Shown: positions 26,430 through 36,117 of the stretch, one piece after another
Numbering within the stretch: the first letter of the stretch is position 1
Layout of the letters: each line of letters opens with the position of its first letter
Assembly (NCBI GenBank): GCA_014983025.1
Contig: JADCLP010000010.1
Location: 1-58,351 of the forward strand
DNA from: Erythrobacteraceae bacterium E2-1 Yellow Sea
Lineage (GTDB): Bacteria; Pseudomonadota; Alphaproteobacteria; Sphingomonadales; Sphingomonadaceae
Direction: 5' to 3'
DNA: 58,351 bases
Notes under the pieces: generated by a model
Databases searched by the model: none
Told to the model about the DNA's origin: nothing
What the model saw: only the letters and a program-made list of their open reading frames with translations
Position numbers and translations under genes: made by a program

Positions 26430-27031
26430 TGGACAAGGTTACTGGCATGGATGGCCGCGCCTATCCCTGGGGCGCAAAGAATATCGACACCGATGTGATT
26501 ATCCCGGCACATTGGCTGAAAACCATCAGCCGCGAAGGCCTGGGCCGTGGCGCATTTGAAACCGTGCGTGCGCAAGACGGTAATATCTTCGATGATGAGC
26601 GTTATTCCGGATCGCCAATCCTGATTGCGGGTGACAATTTCGGCTGCGGTTCCAGCCGCGAACATGCTGCATGGGCATTGCTGGACTTGGGCATCAAGGC
26701 GGTAATCGCGCCCAGTTTTTCGGATATCTTTTCCGGCAATGCTTTCAAGAATGGTATTCTGACCGTTGTCCTGCCACAGGAACAGGTAGACCGTCTGTTG
26801 GAGGTTGCGCAAACGGACGAAATCTCGATCGATCTGGAAAACCAAACTGTGACGACACCTTTCCAGGATCGCTTTCCTTTTGAGATCGACCCCTTCCGCA
26901 AGCATTGCCTTCTCAATGGCCTCGATGAAATCGGCCTGACGCTGGAACGCGATACGGCGATTGCTGGTTATGAAGGCAACCGTGCAGAAACAATGCCTTG
27001 GCTGGCAAAGGGAACGGAAGTGGCAGCATGA
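26429..27031 (+). CDS. leuD: 3-isopropylmalate dehydratase small subunit
   Basis: Swivel-domain partner of Leu[21 protein letters not shown] and the later [19 protein letters not shown] are the family signatures. 200 residues from ATG 26429. It overlaps the following oxidoreductase gene by four bases (ATGA), an arrangement that suggests one transcript leuC to at least 28026. Confidence 0.96.
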   Translation: MDKVTGMDGRAYPWGAKNIDTDVIIPAHWLKTISREGLGRGAFETVRAQDGNIFDDERYSGSPILIAGDNFGCGSSREHAAWALLDLGIKAVIAPSFSDIFSGNAFKNGILTVVLPQEQVDRLLEVAQTDEISIDLENQTVTTPFQDRFPFEIDPFRKHCLLNGLDEIGLTLERDTAIAGYEGNRAETMPWLAKGTEVAA

Positions 27032-28026
27032 AAGCCCTGCGGACCCATGCGGTTGGTGGTCCTGATACGCTGAGACTGGATGAAGTTGACGATCCCGTCG
27101 CGGGTAAGGGGCAATTGCTGGTGTCAGTGAAGGCATGCGCCATCAATTTCCCTGACACGCTGATGATACGCGATCTTTATCAATTCAAACCCGAACGCCC
27201 CTATGCACCCGGTGGCGAGATTTCAGGTGTACTGGAAGCGATTGGCGAAGGCGTTGAAGGCTTTGCGGTTGGTGATCGTGTCCTCGCCTGCCCTGGCAAT
27301 GGCGGCCTGGTTGAAAAACTGGCGGTACCGGCAAAGATTGCGTTCAAAATTCCTGATGAAGTGCCATTTGAAAAAGCGGCATCGCTATTGCTGACCTATG
27401 GTACGACAATCCACGGATTGAAGGATCGCGGCCATATCAAGGCAGGTGATACTGTGTTGATCCTGGGCGCAGCGGGCGGGGTTGGTCTCTCCGCCATTGA
27501 ATTGGCCAAAGCCTATGGCGCGCGGGTGATTGCAGCTGTTTCATCAGAGGAAAAGGGGCAGGTCGCCCGTAATGCTGGTGCAGATGATGTCGTAATCTAC
27601 CCACGCGAGGAAATGGATAAGGACGCATCAAAGCAACTGGCAAATGCATTCAAGGCTGCATGCGGCCCAAATGGGGCCAATATCGTCTATGACATTGTCG
27701 GCGGGCAATATTCTGAACCTGCACTGCGAGCCATAGCGTGGGAAGGACGTTTTCTGGTGGTGGGTTTCCCGGCTGGGATCGCCAAAATGCCCCTCAACCT
27801 GACTTTGCTGAAAAGCTGCGACATCTGCGGTGTGTTCTGGGGCGCTTTCACCATGCGCGAACCAGAACGATTTCGCGCTCAAGTGGCCGAATTGTTCGAA
27901 CTGATGGCAGCCGGTAAGATCAACCCATTAATTTCCGAAACTTTCCCGCTGGATCGCGGTGGTGAAGCAATTGCCAAACTTGAAAGCCGCCAAGCTGTGG
28001 GCAAACTGGTTGTCACAATGGATTGA
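27028..28026 (+). CDS. NADPH:quinone oxidoreductase family protein (zinc-independent MDR)
   Basis: 332 residues of the quinone-reductase branch of medium-chain dehydrogenases: N-terminal GroES-like domain, then a Rossmann domain with [20 protein letters not shown]. The Cys/His zinc ligands of alcohol dehydrogenases are absent. Substrate is not predictable; homologs reduce quinones or enoyl compounds with NADPH. Start: ATG 27028, overlapping leuD. Confidence 0.88.
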   Translation: MKALRTHAVGGPDTLRLDEVDDPVAGKGQLLVSVKACAINFPDTLMIRDLYQFKPERPYAPGGEISGVLEAIGEGVEGFAVGDRVLACPGNGGLVEKLAVPAKIAFKIPDEVPFEKAASLLLTYGTTIHGLKDRGHIKAGDTVLILGAAGGVGLSAIELAKAYGARVIAAVSSEEKGQVARNAGADDVVIYPREEMDKDASKQLANAFKAACGPNGANIVYDIVGGQYSEPALRAIAWEGRFLVVGFPAGIAKMPLNLTLLKSCDICGVFWGAFTMREPERFRAQVAELFELMAAGKINPLISETFPLDRGGEAIAKLESRQAVGKLVVTMD

Positions 28027-28094
28027 TCCAGCGCCTTGCCCATGTGGGCCACGCGTCCTATTTCCGAATCGCAACTATTCCCAAGGGGACCATG

Positions 28095-28418
28095 ATGACC
28101 GATTTCCATGATCGTGAACGCGGCGAAGAAGCCAAATTCGCTTTTGACGAAGAAAATGCCTTCAAGATTGCTGCACGCCGCAATCGCCTGTTGGGTGAAT
28201 GGGCTGCTGGATTGATGGGCCTGACGGCTGAAGAAACCGATGCCTACAAAAAGGCTGTCGTCCAAGCAGATTTTGAAGAAGCTGGTGATGAAGACGTGAT
28301 CCGTAAGCTGCTGGGTGACCTGACTGGTGCCGAGTGCGATGTCACTGAAACAGAGATTCGCGCCAAGCTGGAAGAAATGGCTGTTGAGGCAAGGCGTCAG
28401 CTGATGAGCGGCGTCTGA
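28095..28418 (+). CDS. ATP synthase inhibitor subunit zeta (DUF1476)
   Basis: Zeta is the alphaproteobacterial inhibitor that blocks ATP hydrolysis by F1, first described in Paracoccus denitrificans. MTDFHDRERGEEAKFAFDEE and the following AARRNRLLGEWAAGLMGLT match the family. It is entirely helical and about 107 residues. Start: ATG 28095 with AAGGGG six bases upstream; the adjacent ATG at 28092 is equally possible. Confidence 0.92.
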   Translation: MTDFHDRERGEEAKFAFDEENAFKIAARRNRLLGEWAAGLMGLTAEETDAYKKAVVQADFEEAGDEDVIRKLLGDLTGAECDVTETEIRAKLEEMAVEARRQLMSGV

Positions 28419-28469
28419 CCCGTTCTGAACTGTCATACTGCCTGCCGCCTCTAGAGGAAGTATTATTCC

Positions 28470-28703
28470 ATGCCGATGAGCGCAGATGAAATCACACGTC
28501 TGATTACAGAAGCCCTGCCGGGATCCGAGGTAGAACTGCGGGATCTGGCAGGTGATGATGACCATTGGGCGGCCAAGGTAACGGCCCCGCAATTTGTGGG
28601 TAAAAACCGGGTCCAGCAGCATAAGCTTGTCTATGAAGCAATGGGTGGGCGCATGGGCGGCGTACTGCACGCCTTGCAACTGACCACCGCCACCCCCACC
28701 TGA
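28470..28703 (+). CDS. BolA family protein
   Basis: 77-residue BolA/IbaG-like protein. The helix-turn region [20 protein letters not shown] contains the conserved His used to ligate a [2Fe-2S] cluster shared with monothiol glutaredoxins. It sits 37 bases upstream of the grxD homolog, the usual BolA-Grx gene pair, which implies a joint role in iron-sulfur trafficking or iron sensing. Confidence 0.92.
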   Translation: MPMSADEITRLITEALPGSEVELRDLAGDDDHWAAKVTAPQFVGKNRVQQHKLVYEAMGGRMGGVLHALQLTTATPT

Positions 28704-28740
28704 CTGGTATAGACCCATTAATTCAATCAAGGCCCCAATC

Positions 28741-29070
28741 ATGTCCGATGCAAATTCGCGCATTTCCTCCATTGTCAGTGGCAATGATGTTGTCCTGTTC
28801 ATGAAAGGCACCCCGCTGTTTCCGCAATGCGGATTTTCCAGCCGTGCAATCGCCATTCTGGACCATTGCGGCGTCGCCTATGAAAGTGTGGACGTGCTTC
28901 AGGACATGGAGATACGCCAGGGCATCAAAAGCTTTTCCGATTGGCCCACGATCCCGCAGCTCTACGTAAAGGGTGAATTTCTGGGTGGCAGCGACATCAT
29001 GATGGAAATGTACGAGGCAGGGGAACTGCAGGCACTACTTTCCGAAAAGAACGTCGCCAGGGCAGATTGA
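28741..29070 (+). CDS. grxD: Monothiol glutaredoxin (Grx4/GrxD type)
   Basis: 109-residue CGFS glutaredoxin with the motif [12 protein letters not shown] (Cys30), binding a [2Fe-2S] cluster with glutathione and the BolA partner encoded just upstream. [20 protein letters not shown] is the second signature. The gene is followed by two hairpins that end the transcript. Confidence 0.95.
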   Translation: MSDANSRISSIVSGNDVVLFMKGTPLFPQCGFSSRAIAILDHCGVAYESVDVLQDMEIRQGIKSFSDWPTIPQLYVKGEFLGGSDIMMEMYEAGELQALLSEKNVARAD

Positions 29071-29105
29071 ACTTCACAAACCGCTGAAGATCAGGATCCA
29101 CAAAC

Positions 29106-29138
29106 AAAAAGCCGCCCCCGGGTCGTGGGGCGGTTTTT
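29106..29138 (+). terminator. Rho-independent terminator after grxD
   Basis: AAAAAGCCGCCCC pairs with a GGGGCGGTTTTT arm around a short GC loop, 36 bases after the grxD stop. The A-run and T-run make it potentially bidirectional. Confidence 0.88.
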
Positions 29139-29148
29139 CGTATTCGGG

Positions 29149-29183
29149 GAGGCGGGACCGGGAGACCAGGATGGCCCCGCCTC
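29149..29183 (+). terminator. Second hairpin after grxD
   Basis: GAGGCGGG (29149-29156) pairs with CCCGCCTC (29176-29183), followed by ATTTTC. It may back up the first terminator. The rest of the 29071-29364 gap has no coding signal. Confidence 0.6.
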
Positions 29184-29364
29184 ATTTTCGAAGACTTTTC
29201 AGGTCGCAATATACCTAGCAACCACCGTGCCAATTCTGCCAATGCCAGTGATTCTGCGGATCATGGTGGTTAACGAAAAAATTACGGTGCATGCTTTGTA
29301 AACTTTCCCGACACCGCAGCATTTCTCAGTTGGCAAGTAGTCACCGCGTCTCCACAAGGGTGGA

Positions 29365-30153
29365 ATGAAAGGTGAAACCTCCCCTCCTCCAGCCAGTCGC
29401 CAGGCTGCAACCGTCATCGTTTTCCGTAATGGGCCGGAAGGCGAGCCGCCAGAAATCCTGATGACTATCCGTTCGCAAGAAATGGTTTTTGCAGGCGGTA
29501 TGGCGGTGTTTCCTGGTGGCACAATAGATGATGCAGATTTCAATCTGGCACGTGCTGTCACTGTTTCTGCAGGGATTGAGGTTGAAGAAGCAGCGCACAG
29601 GATCGGTGCAATTCGTGAAACACTGGAAGAAACCGGGCTGGCAATCGGCATTACGGGGCAGATCGATGCACTCAGCGCCCAAAATGCCCGGTCAATGCTG
29701 CTTGAAAAGGGTGACTTTGCACCCGTTCTGGAAAAATTTGGTTGGTCACTGGACCTTCAGCAACTTACCCCTTTTGCCCGCTGGCTTCCGTCGCTTGGAG
29801 GTCCAAAACGCGTTTATGACACGCGGTTTTACCTTGCCAATCTGGGAACTGGCGACGTCAAAATAGCTGCCGATCTTTCAGAAAATACGCATCTGTTCTG
29901 GACAAGCGCAAAAGGTGCATTGGGCGCTGCTAATAAAGGTGAGATCAAGATTATTTTTCCAACTCGCCGCAATCTGGAACGATTGGCGCAATTTAATAAT
30001 TTTGCCGAAACGCGGGCTCATGCAGAGGCGATTCCGATACGCAAGATATCACCCCAAGTGGACAAAAGCGGGGATCACCCCATTCTGCGCATCCCGGAAG
30101 ATGCAGGGTATCCAGTCACGAGCGAACTGCTCGAATCAGTATTGCGGGGGTGA
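29365..30153 (+). CDS. NUDIX hydrolase (NUDT19-like)
   Basis: 262 residues; the Nudix box is split. GGTIDD (residues 51-56) is followed after an insertion by GAIRETLEETGLAI (81-94), which supplies the catalytic REtlEEtG. This split layout and the length match NUDT19-like (RP2p) proteins, whose eukaryotic members hydrolyse CoA derivatives; the bacterial substrate is unknown. It ends next to the convergent tRNA-Arg gene. Confidence 0.85.
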   Translation: MKGETSPPPASRQAATVIVFRNGPEGEPPEILMTIRSQEMVFAGGMAVFPGGTIDDADFNLARAVTVSAGIEVEEAAHRIGAIRETLEETGLAIGITGQIDALSAQNARSMLLEKGDFAPVLEKFGWSLDLQQLTPFARWLPSLGGPKRVYDTRFYLANLGTGDVKIAADLSENTHLFWTSAKGALGAANKGEIKIIFPTRRNLERLAQFNNFAETRAHAEAIPIRKISPQVDKSGDHPILRIPEDAGYPVTSELLESVLRG

Positions 30154-30230
30154 TGGCGCGCCCGGCAGGACTCGAACCTGCTGCCTCAAGATTAGAAGTC
30201 TCGCGCTCTATCCAGATGAGCTACGGGCGC
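30154..30230 (-). tRNA. tRNA-Arg (anticodon TCT)
   Basis: 77 bases on the minus strand, starting GCGCCCGTAGCTCATC and ending CGGGCGCGCCA with encoded CCA. Acceptor GCGCCCG pairs with CGGGCGC, the T-arm reads GGTTCGAGTCC, and the anticodon loop CTTCTAA gives TCT, reading AGA. It begins right after the Nudix stop. Confidence 0.95.
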
Positions 30231-30287
30231 GCACCGAGCCCCCATTAGCGTGCTTTCCCGCGCATTCAAATGCGGATAAGCAGGCAA

Positions 30288-31034
30288 ATGATGGATAAGC
30301 ACCCTACCCCCACCCGTATAAGCCAGGCACCAGCAAATTTCAGGTATTATGATATCGTTATGGCGGCGTTCGTGGCGATATTGCTGCTGTCCAATATCAT
30401 CGGCGCATCAAAGCCCAGCTATATAACACTTCCAGGTGGTAACAGCTGGATCTTTGGCGCTGGCGTATTGTTCTTTCCCATCAGCTATATCATCGGGGAT
30501 GTCCTGACAGAGGTCTATGGCTATGCCCGCGCACGGCGGGTGATATGGACAGGGTTTGGTGCACTTGCCTTCATGGCTTTCATGGCATGGGTCGTGGTCA
30601 AACTCCCCCCTGCTGAAGGCTGGCCGCATCAGGCGGCATATGAAGCTGTGTTCGGCAATAGCTGGCGCATTGTCCTCGCCTCTATGACCGCGTTTTGGGC
30701 AGGCGAATTCGCCAATTCCTATGTCTTGGCCAAAATGAAGGTCTGGACCAGAGGGCGCTTTTTGTGGATGCGTACAATTGGTTCCACCATAGTGGGCCAA
30801 GGGCTGGACAGTCTGATATTCTACCCCCTGGCATTTTACGGTATCGCAGGCTGGCCTGTCGAGACCCTGGCGCAGGTTGTGATTTCTCAATGGTTTATCA
30901 AGACTGCGTGGGAAGCATTGCTGACCCCGGTCACATATGTTGTTGTACGCCGGCTGAAACAGGCAGAAGGGGTTGATCTGTTTGATGAACAGACGGATTT
31001 CTCCCCCTTTGCAACATCACATTTGCGCGACTGA
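30288..31034 (+). CDS. Queuosine precursor transporter (YhhQ/VUT family)
   Basis: About 248 residues with six membrane helices. LPGGNSWIFGAGVLFFPISY and IIGDVLTEVYGYARARRVIW are signatures of the YhhQ/ECF-like vitamin uptake family. YhhQ in E. coli imports 7-cyano-7-deazaguanine and related queuosine precursors. Start: ATG 30288, with a second ATG at 30291. No que genes are adjacent. Confidence 0.9.
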   Translation: MMDKHPTPTRISQAPANFRYYDIVMAAFVAILLLSNIIGASKPSYITLPGGNSWIFGAGVLFFPISYIIGDVLTEVYGYARARRVIWTGFGALAFMAFMAWVVVKLPPAEGWPHQAAYEAVFGNSWRIVLASMTAFWAGEFANSYVLAKMKVWTRGRFLWMRTIGSTIVGQGLDSLIFYPLAFYGIAGWPVETLAQVVISQWFIKTAWEALLTPVTYVVVRRLKQAEGVDLFDEQTDFSPFATSHLRD

Positions 31035-31041
31035 ACACCTG

Positions 31042-32583
31042 TCAGCCGGCAACAGCATCATCATCCCAAAGCAGTTCGTCATCAGGTACAATTCGTACAT
31101 CGAAATCTGTGCCCAACCGTGCAGAAAGCAGCAACATGTCCTTTTCATTGGGCACTCCGAACAGATGCCGGTGGCTGTGCTGCAGATGCAGGGTCAATTG
31201 CCCGGTGTCTCTCGTCAGGCGGCTGACCTGTAACGAGCGGCGCGATTTTCCACCCAGGCGGCGTGCCAGACGTGTCGCCAAGCCCCAACAAATCGCTTCT
31301 TCCAGTGCATCTTCGCTTGCCAGTTTCATCAATTCCACTGGCAACGTCAGATGATTGCCATTTGCGCAAGCTGCAGCTGCCAACATGGCGCGTCCATCAG
31401 GACTGAGTGATATCCAGCGTTTGTGTAATGCCCAATCCACCGCCTGGTGAACCCGCAAATTTGGTTCTGTCTGCATAGAGGCGAGAGAGAGCATGGAGGC
31501 AGCAAGGCGTAATCTTTCAGAACCCTGCCTCTGCGAAGGCACAGCTTCAGAAGTCCAACCGGCTACACGCGTGGCCAGAACCGGCGGCGCGCCGCGTTGC
31601 GCAGCAAAATTGGCCAAGCCTGCCAGCAGCGGATCCTGCGATTTGGCATGGCTGGAAAGGCGGGAAAACAGCAGCCCCTCACGCAAGCCCCAGGATGAGA
31701 ATATGACGTCTTTAGGTTTCAAAGCCTTCAGCAATGCCTGAAGCAGAACGGCAGCATCTGGCATGATCTCGCTACGCATTGTCGATACGCGTGGGCTTCC
31801 CCGCAAATCTTCTGGCTGACTATTGGCGATCTTACGGGCGAGTTTCACCGCCCCCTTGTCACTAAGGCGGAAACCATGCGGGTCAGTCAGCGGATAATCC
31901 CTCCCCTCCATCGCCACCACCGCAATGGCGCGCCAGGTACCGCCTACCAGATAGAGTGGAGCGTCAATTGCCTTGCCCCAACCGTTCTTTCCCAATTCTG
32001 AAACCAGCTTCGCTTTCATCGCGGCAAGGTCAGATCCGCGATAATCAGGCAAACGTAATGTACCAAGGCGCATGGATGTGGGCGTACCGCATTTACCGTC
32101 TGCAACATTGACCAGTTCCAGGCTGCCGCCACCCAGATCCGCCACAACACCGCGCGCGCCGGGAAAAGCCCCCAGCACCCCCGCAGCACTGATCTCTGCC
32201 TCTTGCTCGCCAGAAATCACGCGAGGATTAAGCCCAAGCGCCACAACTTGTTCGATGAATTCAGCACCGTTTTCTGCATCGCGCGATGCGGCTGTTGCAA
32301 CAGTCTCTATGTCTTCCACGCCAAGATCGCGCAGGAGCAACGCGTATCGGTTGAGGCCACGCATAGCCAGATCGATCGCGTCGTCCGCCAAGCGCCCGGT
32401 GCGGGCAATGTCGCGGCCTAATTGCGCGGTGACTTTTTCATTGAACAATATTGTCGGCGCGCGCGGACTGCCCCCGTAAATCACCATGCGAACCGTGTTC
32501 GAACCGATATCGATGATCGCGCGTTCCGCCCTATTGCCAGAGAATATCCCGTCCCTGTCCGTACGGCGCGCGCGCAATGTCAT
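31042..32583 (-). CDS. ppx: Exopolyphosphatase (Ppx/GppA family)
   Basis: ASKHA-fold phosphatase that removes terminal phosphates from polyphosphate and/or pppGpp. The nucleotide-binding loop AIIDIGSNTVRMVIYGG is at the N-terminus, and VVADLGGGSLELVNV is the second phosphate loop. The C-terminal helical HD-like region is present; 513 residues. Start overlaps the ppk stop by four bases (ATGA), so the two opposing polyphosphate enzymes are translationally coupled. Confidence 0.92.
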   Translation of the reverse strand: MTLRARRTDRDGIFSGNRAERAIIDIGSNTVRMVIYGGSPRAPTILFNEKVTAQLGRDIARTGRLADDAIDLAMRGLNRYALLLRDLGVEDIETVATAASRDAENGAEFIEQVVALGLNPRVISGEQEAEISAAGVLGAFPGARGVVADLGGGSLELVNVADGKCGTPTSMRLGTLRLPDYRGSDLAAMKAKLVSELGKNGWGKAIDAPLYLVGGTWRAIAVVAMEGRDYPLTDPHGFRLSDKGAVKLARKIANSQPEDLRGSPRVSTMRSEIMPDAAVLLQALLKALKPKDVIFSSWGLREGLLFSRLSSHAKSQDPLLAGLANFAAQRGAPPVLATRVAGWTSEAVPSQRQGSERLRLAASMLSLASMQTEPNLRVHQAVDWALHKRWISLSPDGRAMLAAAACANGNHLTLPVELMKLASEDALEEAICWGLATRLARRLGGKSRRSLQVSRLTRDTGQLTLHLQHSHRHLFGVPNEKDMLLLSARLGTDFDVRIVPDDELLWDDDAVAG

Positions 32584-34730
32584 TCAGCAGTCCCGTTGCG
32601 CAACGCCAGATTTGGTACAGCGCCTGCCTGCAATGCTCCACCACGACCAGAAAGGGATGGGTTGGTCATAAAATAGCGGTGGCAGTTGAATGGACGTCCT
32701 TCATCCTCAACCCTTGCATATGTTCCGTCTGGGCCGAGTTGCCAGCTTTGTTCCGTGTCGATCACATTGGCCAGCAGCACCTGCTGCAGCACCTGATCAT
32801 GCACGGTGCGGTTTTCGATCGGGATCAATGCCTCTACCCGGCGGTCGAGATTGCGGCTCATCAAATCGGCCGAGGAAATATAAACCTTCGCGCCTGCGCT
32901 TGGCATCGGTTTGCCATTTGCAAACGCATAGATGCGGCTGTGTTCCAAAAAACGCCCAATTATCGATTTAACCCGAATATTCTCACTCAAACCGGCAACA
33001 CCAGGACGCAGCGAGCAGATACCCCGCACAACCAGCTCGATTTCCACACCAGCCTGGCTGGCTGCATACAGGCGATCAATCATTCCCTTGTCGGTGATCT
33101 GATTACACTTCATCCATATCGCTGCTGGCTTACCGTCAACTGCGTTGGCCATTTCACGGTCAATCTGGGTATAGAGTTCTTCACGCAGATTGAGTGGCGC
33201 AATCGCCAGCAATTCGGTGCTGCGCGGCTCGACATATCCGGTCACGAAGTTGAACAGTTTGGCAGCATCGCGCCCCAGCTTTGCCTTGGCAGTGAAAAAG
33301 CTGAGATCGGTGTAAATCTTGGCCGTGACGGGGTGATAATTACCGGTACCAAAATGGCAGTAGGTGCGAAAGCCATCCTCTTCCCTGCGCACGACCATTG
33401 CCACCTTGGCGTGGGTTTTCCAGTCCAGGAAGCCGTAAATGACCTGTACCCCGGCGCGTTCCAGCTGGCTGGCCCACATCAAATTCTGTTCTTCGTCAAA
33501 CCGCGCCTTCAATTCCACTACAGCTGTGACCGATTTACCTTCTTCAGCGGCGGCAATCAGCGCATTGATCACGGAAGACTGGTTACCTGCGCGGTACAGC
33601 GTCTGCTTAATGGCCACCACATCAGGATCGGCAGCTGCCTGACGGATGAAATCCACCACAACCTCGAAACTTTCATAGGGGTGGTGAATGATGATGTCTT
33701 TTTCGCGGATCGCTGCAAAACAATCGCCATCATGTTCCCGAATACGTTCGGGATAGCGCGGGGAATAGGGTTCAAACTTCAGATCCGGCCGATCTTCTTC
33801 GACAATCTCTGCCAATCCATCAATCCCGATAACACCATCAGTCTTGATAACCTGCGCGTCATTCACGCCCAATTGTTCCAGCAGCAATTGTTCGGCCACA
33901 GGGTCGAAATTGTCTTCAATTTCCAGCTGGATCACCTTACCCCGGCGGCGACGCTGGATTGCACTGCGGAAGGTACGGACAAGATCCTCTGCCTCTTCCT
34001 CAATCTCGATATCGCTATCTCGCAACACGCGAAACAGACCGTCCCCCTTGATCTTGAAGCCGGGGAAAACATGATCGGCGAAACGTGTGATCAGGCTGGC
34101 TATGCTAACGTAAATGGCCTCATCGCCCGGCACGCGCACATATCGCGGCAGGGCGGATGGAAGCAGGATCATCTCGATAATCTGCTGCTTGTCACTTTCG
34201 CGCCTCAAATTGAACAGCAGCCCCATTCCTTCATTGGCAACAAAAGGGAACGGGTGGCCTGGATCAATCGCCTGAGGCGTGACGACAGGCAGAATTTCTT
34301 CAACAAAGAACTCTTTCAGCCAGGCATATGCATCTTCACTGACACGGCGTTCGTCTGCAATATGAATACCGGCTTTTGCCAGTTGATCACGCAAATCGCC
34401 CCAGATTTCCTGCTGCCGTGCAGAAATCTGGTTCAGCTCTTCCCGAATGGCAGCGAGCTGTTGCGCGGGCGAGCGACCATCTATCGTCAACAATCCCACA
34501 CCACGCTGCACCTGCCCCACCAACCCGGCAACACGGATCATGGTGAATTCGTCCAGATTACTGCCTGAAATGGAAAGGAAACGCAGCCGTTCCAGCAAAG
34601 GATAGTGCTCGTTGCACGCTTCAGCCAGAACGCGTTCATTAAAGCTGAGCCAGCTCAATTCCCGGTTGAAATAGAGGTCTGCTGCCTCCAGAGGCCTCAA
34701 ATTGTCATTTGTGATGGCTTGGCTGCTCAT
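32580..34730 (-). CDS. ppk: Polyphosphate kinase 1
   Basis: Makes inorganic polyphosphate from ATP. LYFNRELSWLSFNERVLAEA is the N-terminal signature, HHPYESFEVVVDFIRQAAAD contains one catalytic His region, and HFGTGNYHPVTAKIYTDLSF the autophosphorylated His. The C-terminus ends with YFMTNPSLSGRGG. 716 residues is normal. First gene of the ppk-ppx operon; the 243-bp upstream gap must hold its promoter. Confidence 0.97.
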   Translation of the reverse strand: MSSQAITNDNLRPLEAADLYFNRELSWLSFNERVLAEACNEHYPLLERLRFLSISGSNLDEFTMIRVAGLVGQVQRGVGLLTIDGRSPAQQLAAIREELNQISARQQEIWGDLRDQLAKAGIHIADERRVSEDAYAWLKEFFVEEILPVVTPQAIDPGHPFPFVANEGMGLLFNLRRESDKQQIIEMILLPSALPRYVRVPGDEAIYVSIASLITRFADHVFPGFKIKGDGLFRVLRDSDIEIEEEAEDLVRTFRSAIQRRRRGKVIQLEIEDNFDPVAEQLLLEQLGVNDAQVIKTDGVIGIDGLAEIVEEDRPDLKFEPYSPRYPERIREHDGDCFAAIREKDIIIHHPYESFEVVVDFIRQAAADPDVVAIKQTLYRAGNQSSVINALIAAAEEGKSVTAVVELKARFDEEQNLMWASQLERAGVQVIYGFLDWKTHAKVAMVVRREEDGFRTYCHFGTGNYHPVTAKIYTDLSFFTAKAKLGRDAAKLFNFVTGYVEPRSTELLAIAPLNLREELYTQIDREMANAVDGKPAAIWMKCNQITDKGMIDRLYAASQAGVEIELVVRGICSLRPGVAGLSENIRVKSIIGRFLEHSRIYAFANGKPMPSAGAKVYISSADLMSRNLDRRVEALIPIENRTVHDQVLQQVLLANVIDTEQSWQLGPDGTYARVEDEGRPFNCHRYFMTNPSLSGRGGALQAGAVPNLALRNGTAE

Positions 34731-34973
34731 ATTCCGGTTCGCTCTTCATCAATGAATGGGCGGCAAGCCCGCCAGCGTCAAGCGGTCCGCGCATGATCCC
34801 GATGACATGCGCCGGTCATATGACGTATTAACGACACGGAATTGAAGGGCATGGCGAAGATTACCTGCAGCCGCTCCGCAATTTTCCAAATCATTTTGCG
34901 GCTCTAAAATTGCACGATCAGGGCAATCGGTTATGCTGCAGCACTGCAGGGGCGCACATGATCTGGAGGGCCA

Positions 34974-35210
34974 ATGGAACAAAGTGACGCAGGGGCGCTG
35001 GTGGGCTGGAAAGCCAACCCACTTGGCAGCCGGATCATGTTGAATGTGCAAACCATGCATCGCGGCGAGGAAAGCGATAAGGAAATGCGCGAACGTGCGA
35101 TCCTGATCGATCGCAATCAGGCCGTACTATTGGCCAATTATCTCTATGAGATTACTGGCGAATCCAAACCACATCGGCGCGGCCTGCTGGAAAAAATTTT
35201 CGGGAATTAA
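34974..35210 (+). CDS. Conserved hypothetical protein (78 aa)
   Basis: A short protein beginning MEQSDAGALVGWKANPLGSR and including MRERAILIDRNQAVLLANYL and YEITGESKP. It is soluble, basic at the C-terminus, with GGAGGGCC seven bases upstream of the ATG. It resembles small conserved sphingomonad proteins of unknown function, but no named family is recognised. It is divergent from ppk and convergent with mmsB. Confidence 0.75.
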   Translation: MEQSDAGALVGWKANPLGSRIMLNVQTMHRGEESDKEMRERAILIDRNQAVLLANYLYEITGESKPHRRGLLEKIFGN

Positions 35211-35226
35211 CCCACTTTCCGTCCGT

Positions 35227-36096
35227 TCACAGCGTAGTGATAATTGCCGAAAAGTCCCGGCCACCATTCCCCGCCCCATTGAAATCTTCATAGAGTGCTG
35301 CGGCGCGTGCGCCCATTGGCACTGCAGCACCCGAAGATACGGCTGCTTCCATCGCCAGTTTCAGATCCTTGAGCATCAGTGCAGTGGCAAAGCCGCCCTG
35401 GTAATCATTATCAGCGGGGCTTTGCGGACCGACACCGGGAACCGGGCAATAGCTGGTCATGGACCAGTTCTGGCCGCTGCTGACACTGGAAATGTCAAAA
35501 AACGTCTGCGGGTCCAGACCCAGTTTCTGCGCCATGGCAAATGCCTCACACGTGCCAATCATATGGATGCCCAACAGCATATTGTTGCAGATCTTGGCCG
35601 CCTGACCATTGCCCGCATCACCGGCATGGATAACCGCCTTGCCCATAGCCTGCAGGATTGGCTCGGCACGGCTAAAGGCCGTTTCACTGCCACCAACCAT
35701 AAAGGTCAGCGTGCCGCCATTGGCTGCCGCAATGCCGCCCGAAACCGGCGCATCGACCATATCATAGCCTGCGCCTTCTGCCATGGCGATCACTTCACGC
35801 GCGGTGGCAACGTCAATTGTTGAACAATCCAGTAAAATGGCACCTTCAGGCGTTTTGCCGATTACACTGTCGGAATAGACCGACTTCACGATGGCCCCAT
35901 TGGGCAACATGGTGACGACGGCTTCCACGCCCTGCACCGCCTCTGCCGCATCGGTATAGGTTGCACAGCCATTGTCAGATGCAGCGGCCAGCGCCGCTTC
36001 GGAAAGATCAAAGGCGTTCACCTGATGCCCTGCCTTGACGAGGTTTGCGGCCATCCCACCGCCCATATTGCCAAGGCCGATAAATGCGATTTTCAT
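35227..36096 (-). CDS. mmsB: 3-hydroxyisobutyrate dehydrogenase
   Basis: Oxidises 3-hydroxyisobutyrate to methylmalonate semialdehyde with NAD in valine breakdown. FIGLGNMGGGMAANLVKAG is the Rossmann motif, VDAPVSGGIAAANGGTLTFM the substrate loop, and GNGQAAKICNNMLLGIHMIG holds the catalytic Lys. 289 residues. Last gene of the valine operon 40921-35227. Confidence 0.94.
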   Translation of the reverse strand: MKIAFIGLGNMGGGMAANLVKAGHQVNAFDLSEAALAAASDNGCATYTDAAEAVQGVEAVVTMLPNGAIVKSVYSDSVIGKTPEGAILLDCSTIDVATAREVIAMAEGAGYDMVDAPVSGGIAAANGGTLTFMVGGSETAFSRAEPILQAMGKAVIHAGDAGNGQAAKICNNMLLGIHMIGTCEAFAMAQKLGLDPQTFFDISSVSSGQNWSMTSYCPVPGVGPQSPADNDYQGGFATALMLKDLKLAMEAAVSSGAAVPMGARAAALYEDFNGAGNGGRDFSAIITTL

Positions 36097-36117
36097 ATCA
36101 GTCCCTCTCCTGCAGGC

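Noticed and set aside
32577..34568. 663-codon plus-strand frame over ppk
   Set aside because: Antisense to a clear ppk; His/Gln/Asn-rich composition typical of shadows.
34731..34973. Pho box upstream of ppk
   Set aside because: Two GTCAT elements are visible on the minus strand but their spacing does not give the 11-bp direct repeat of a Pho box.
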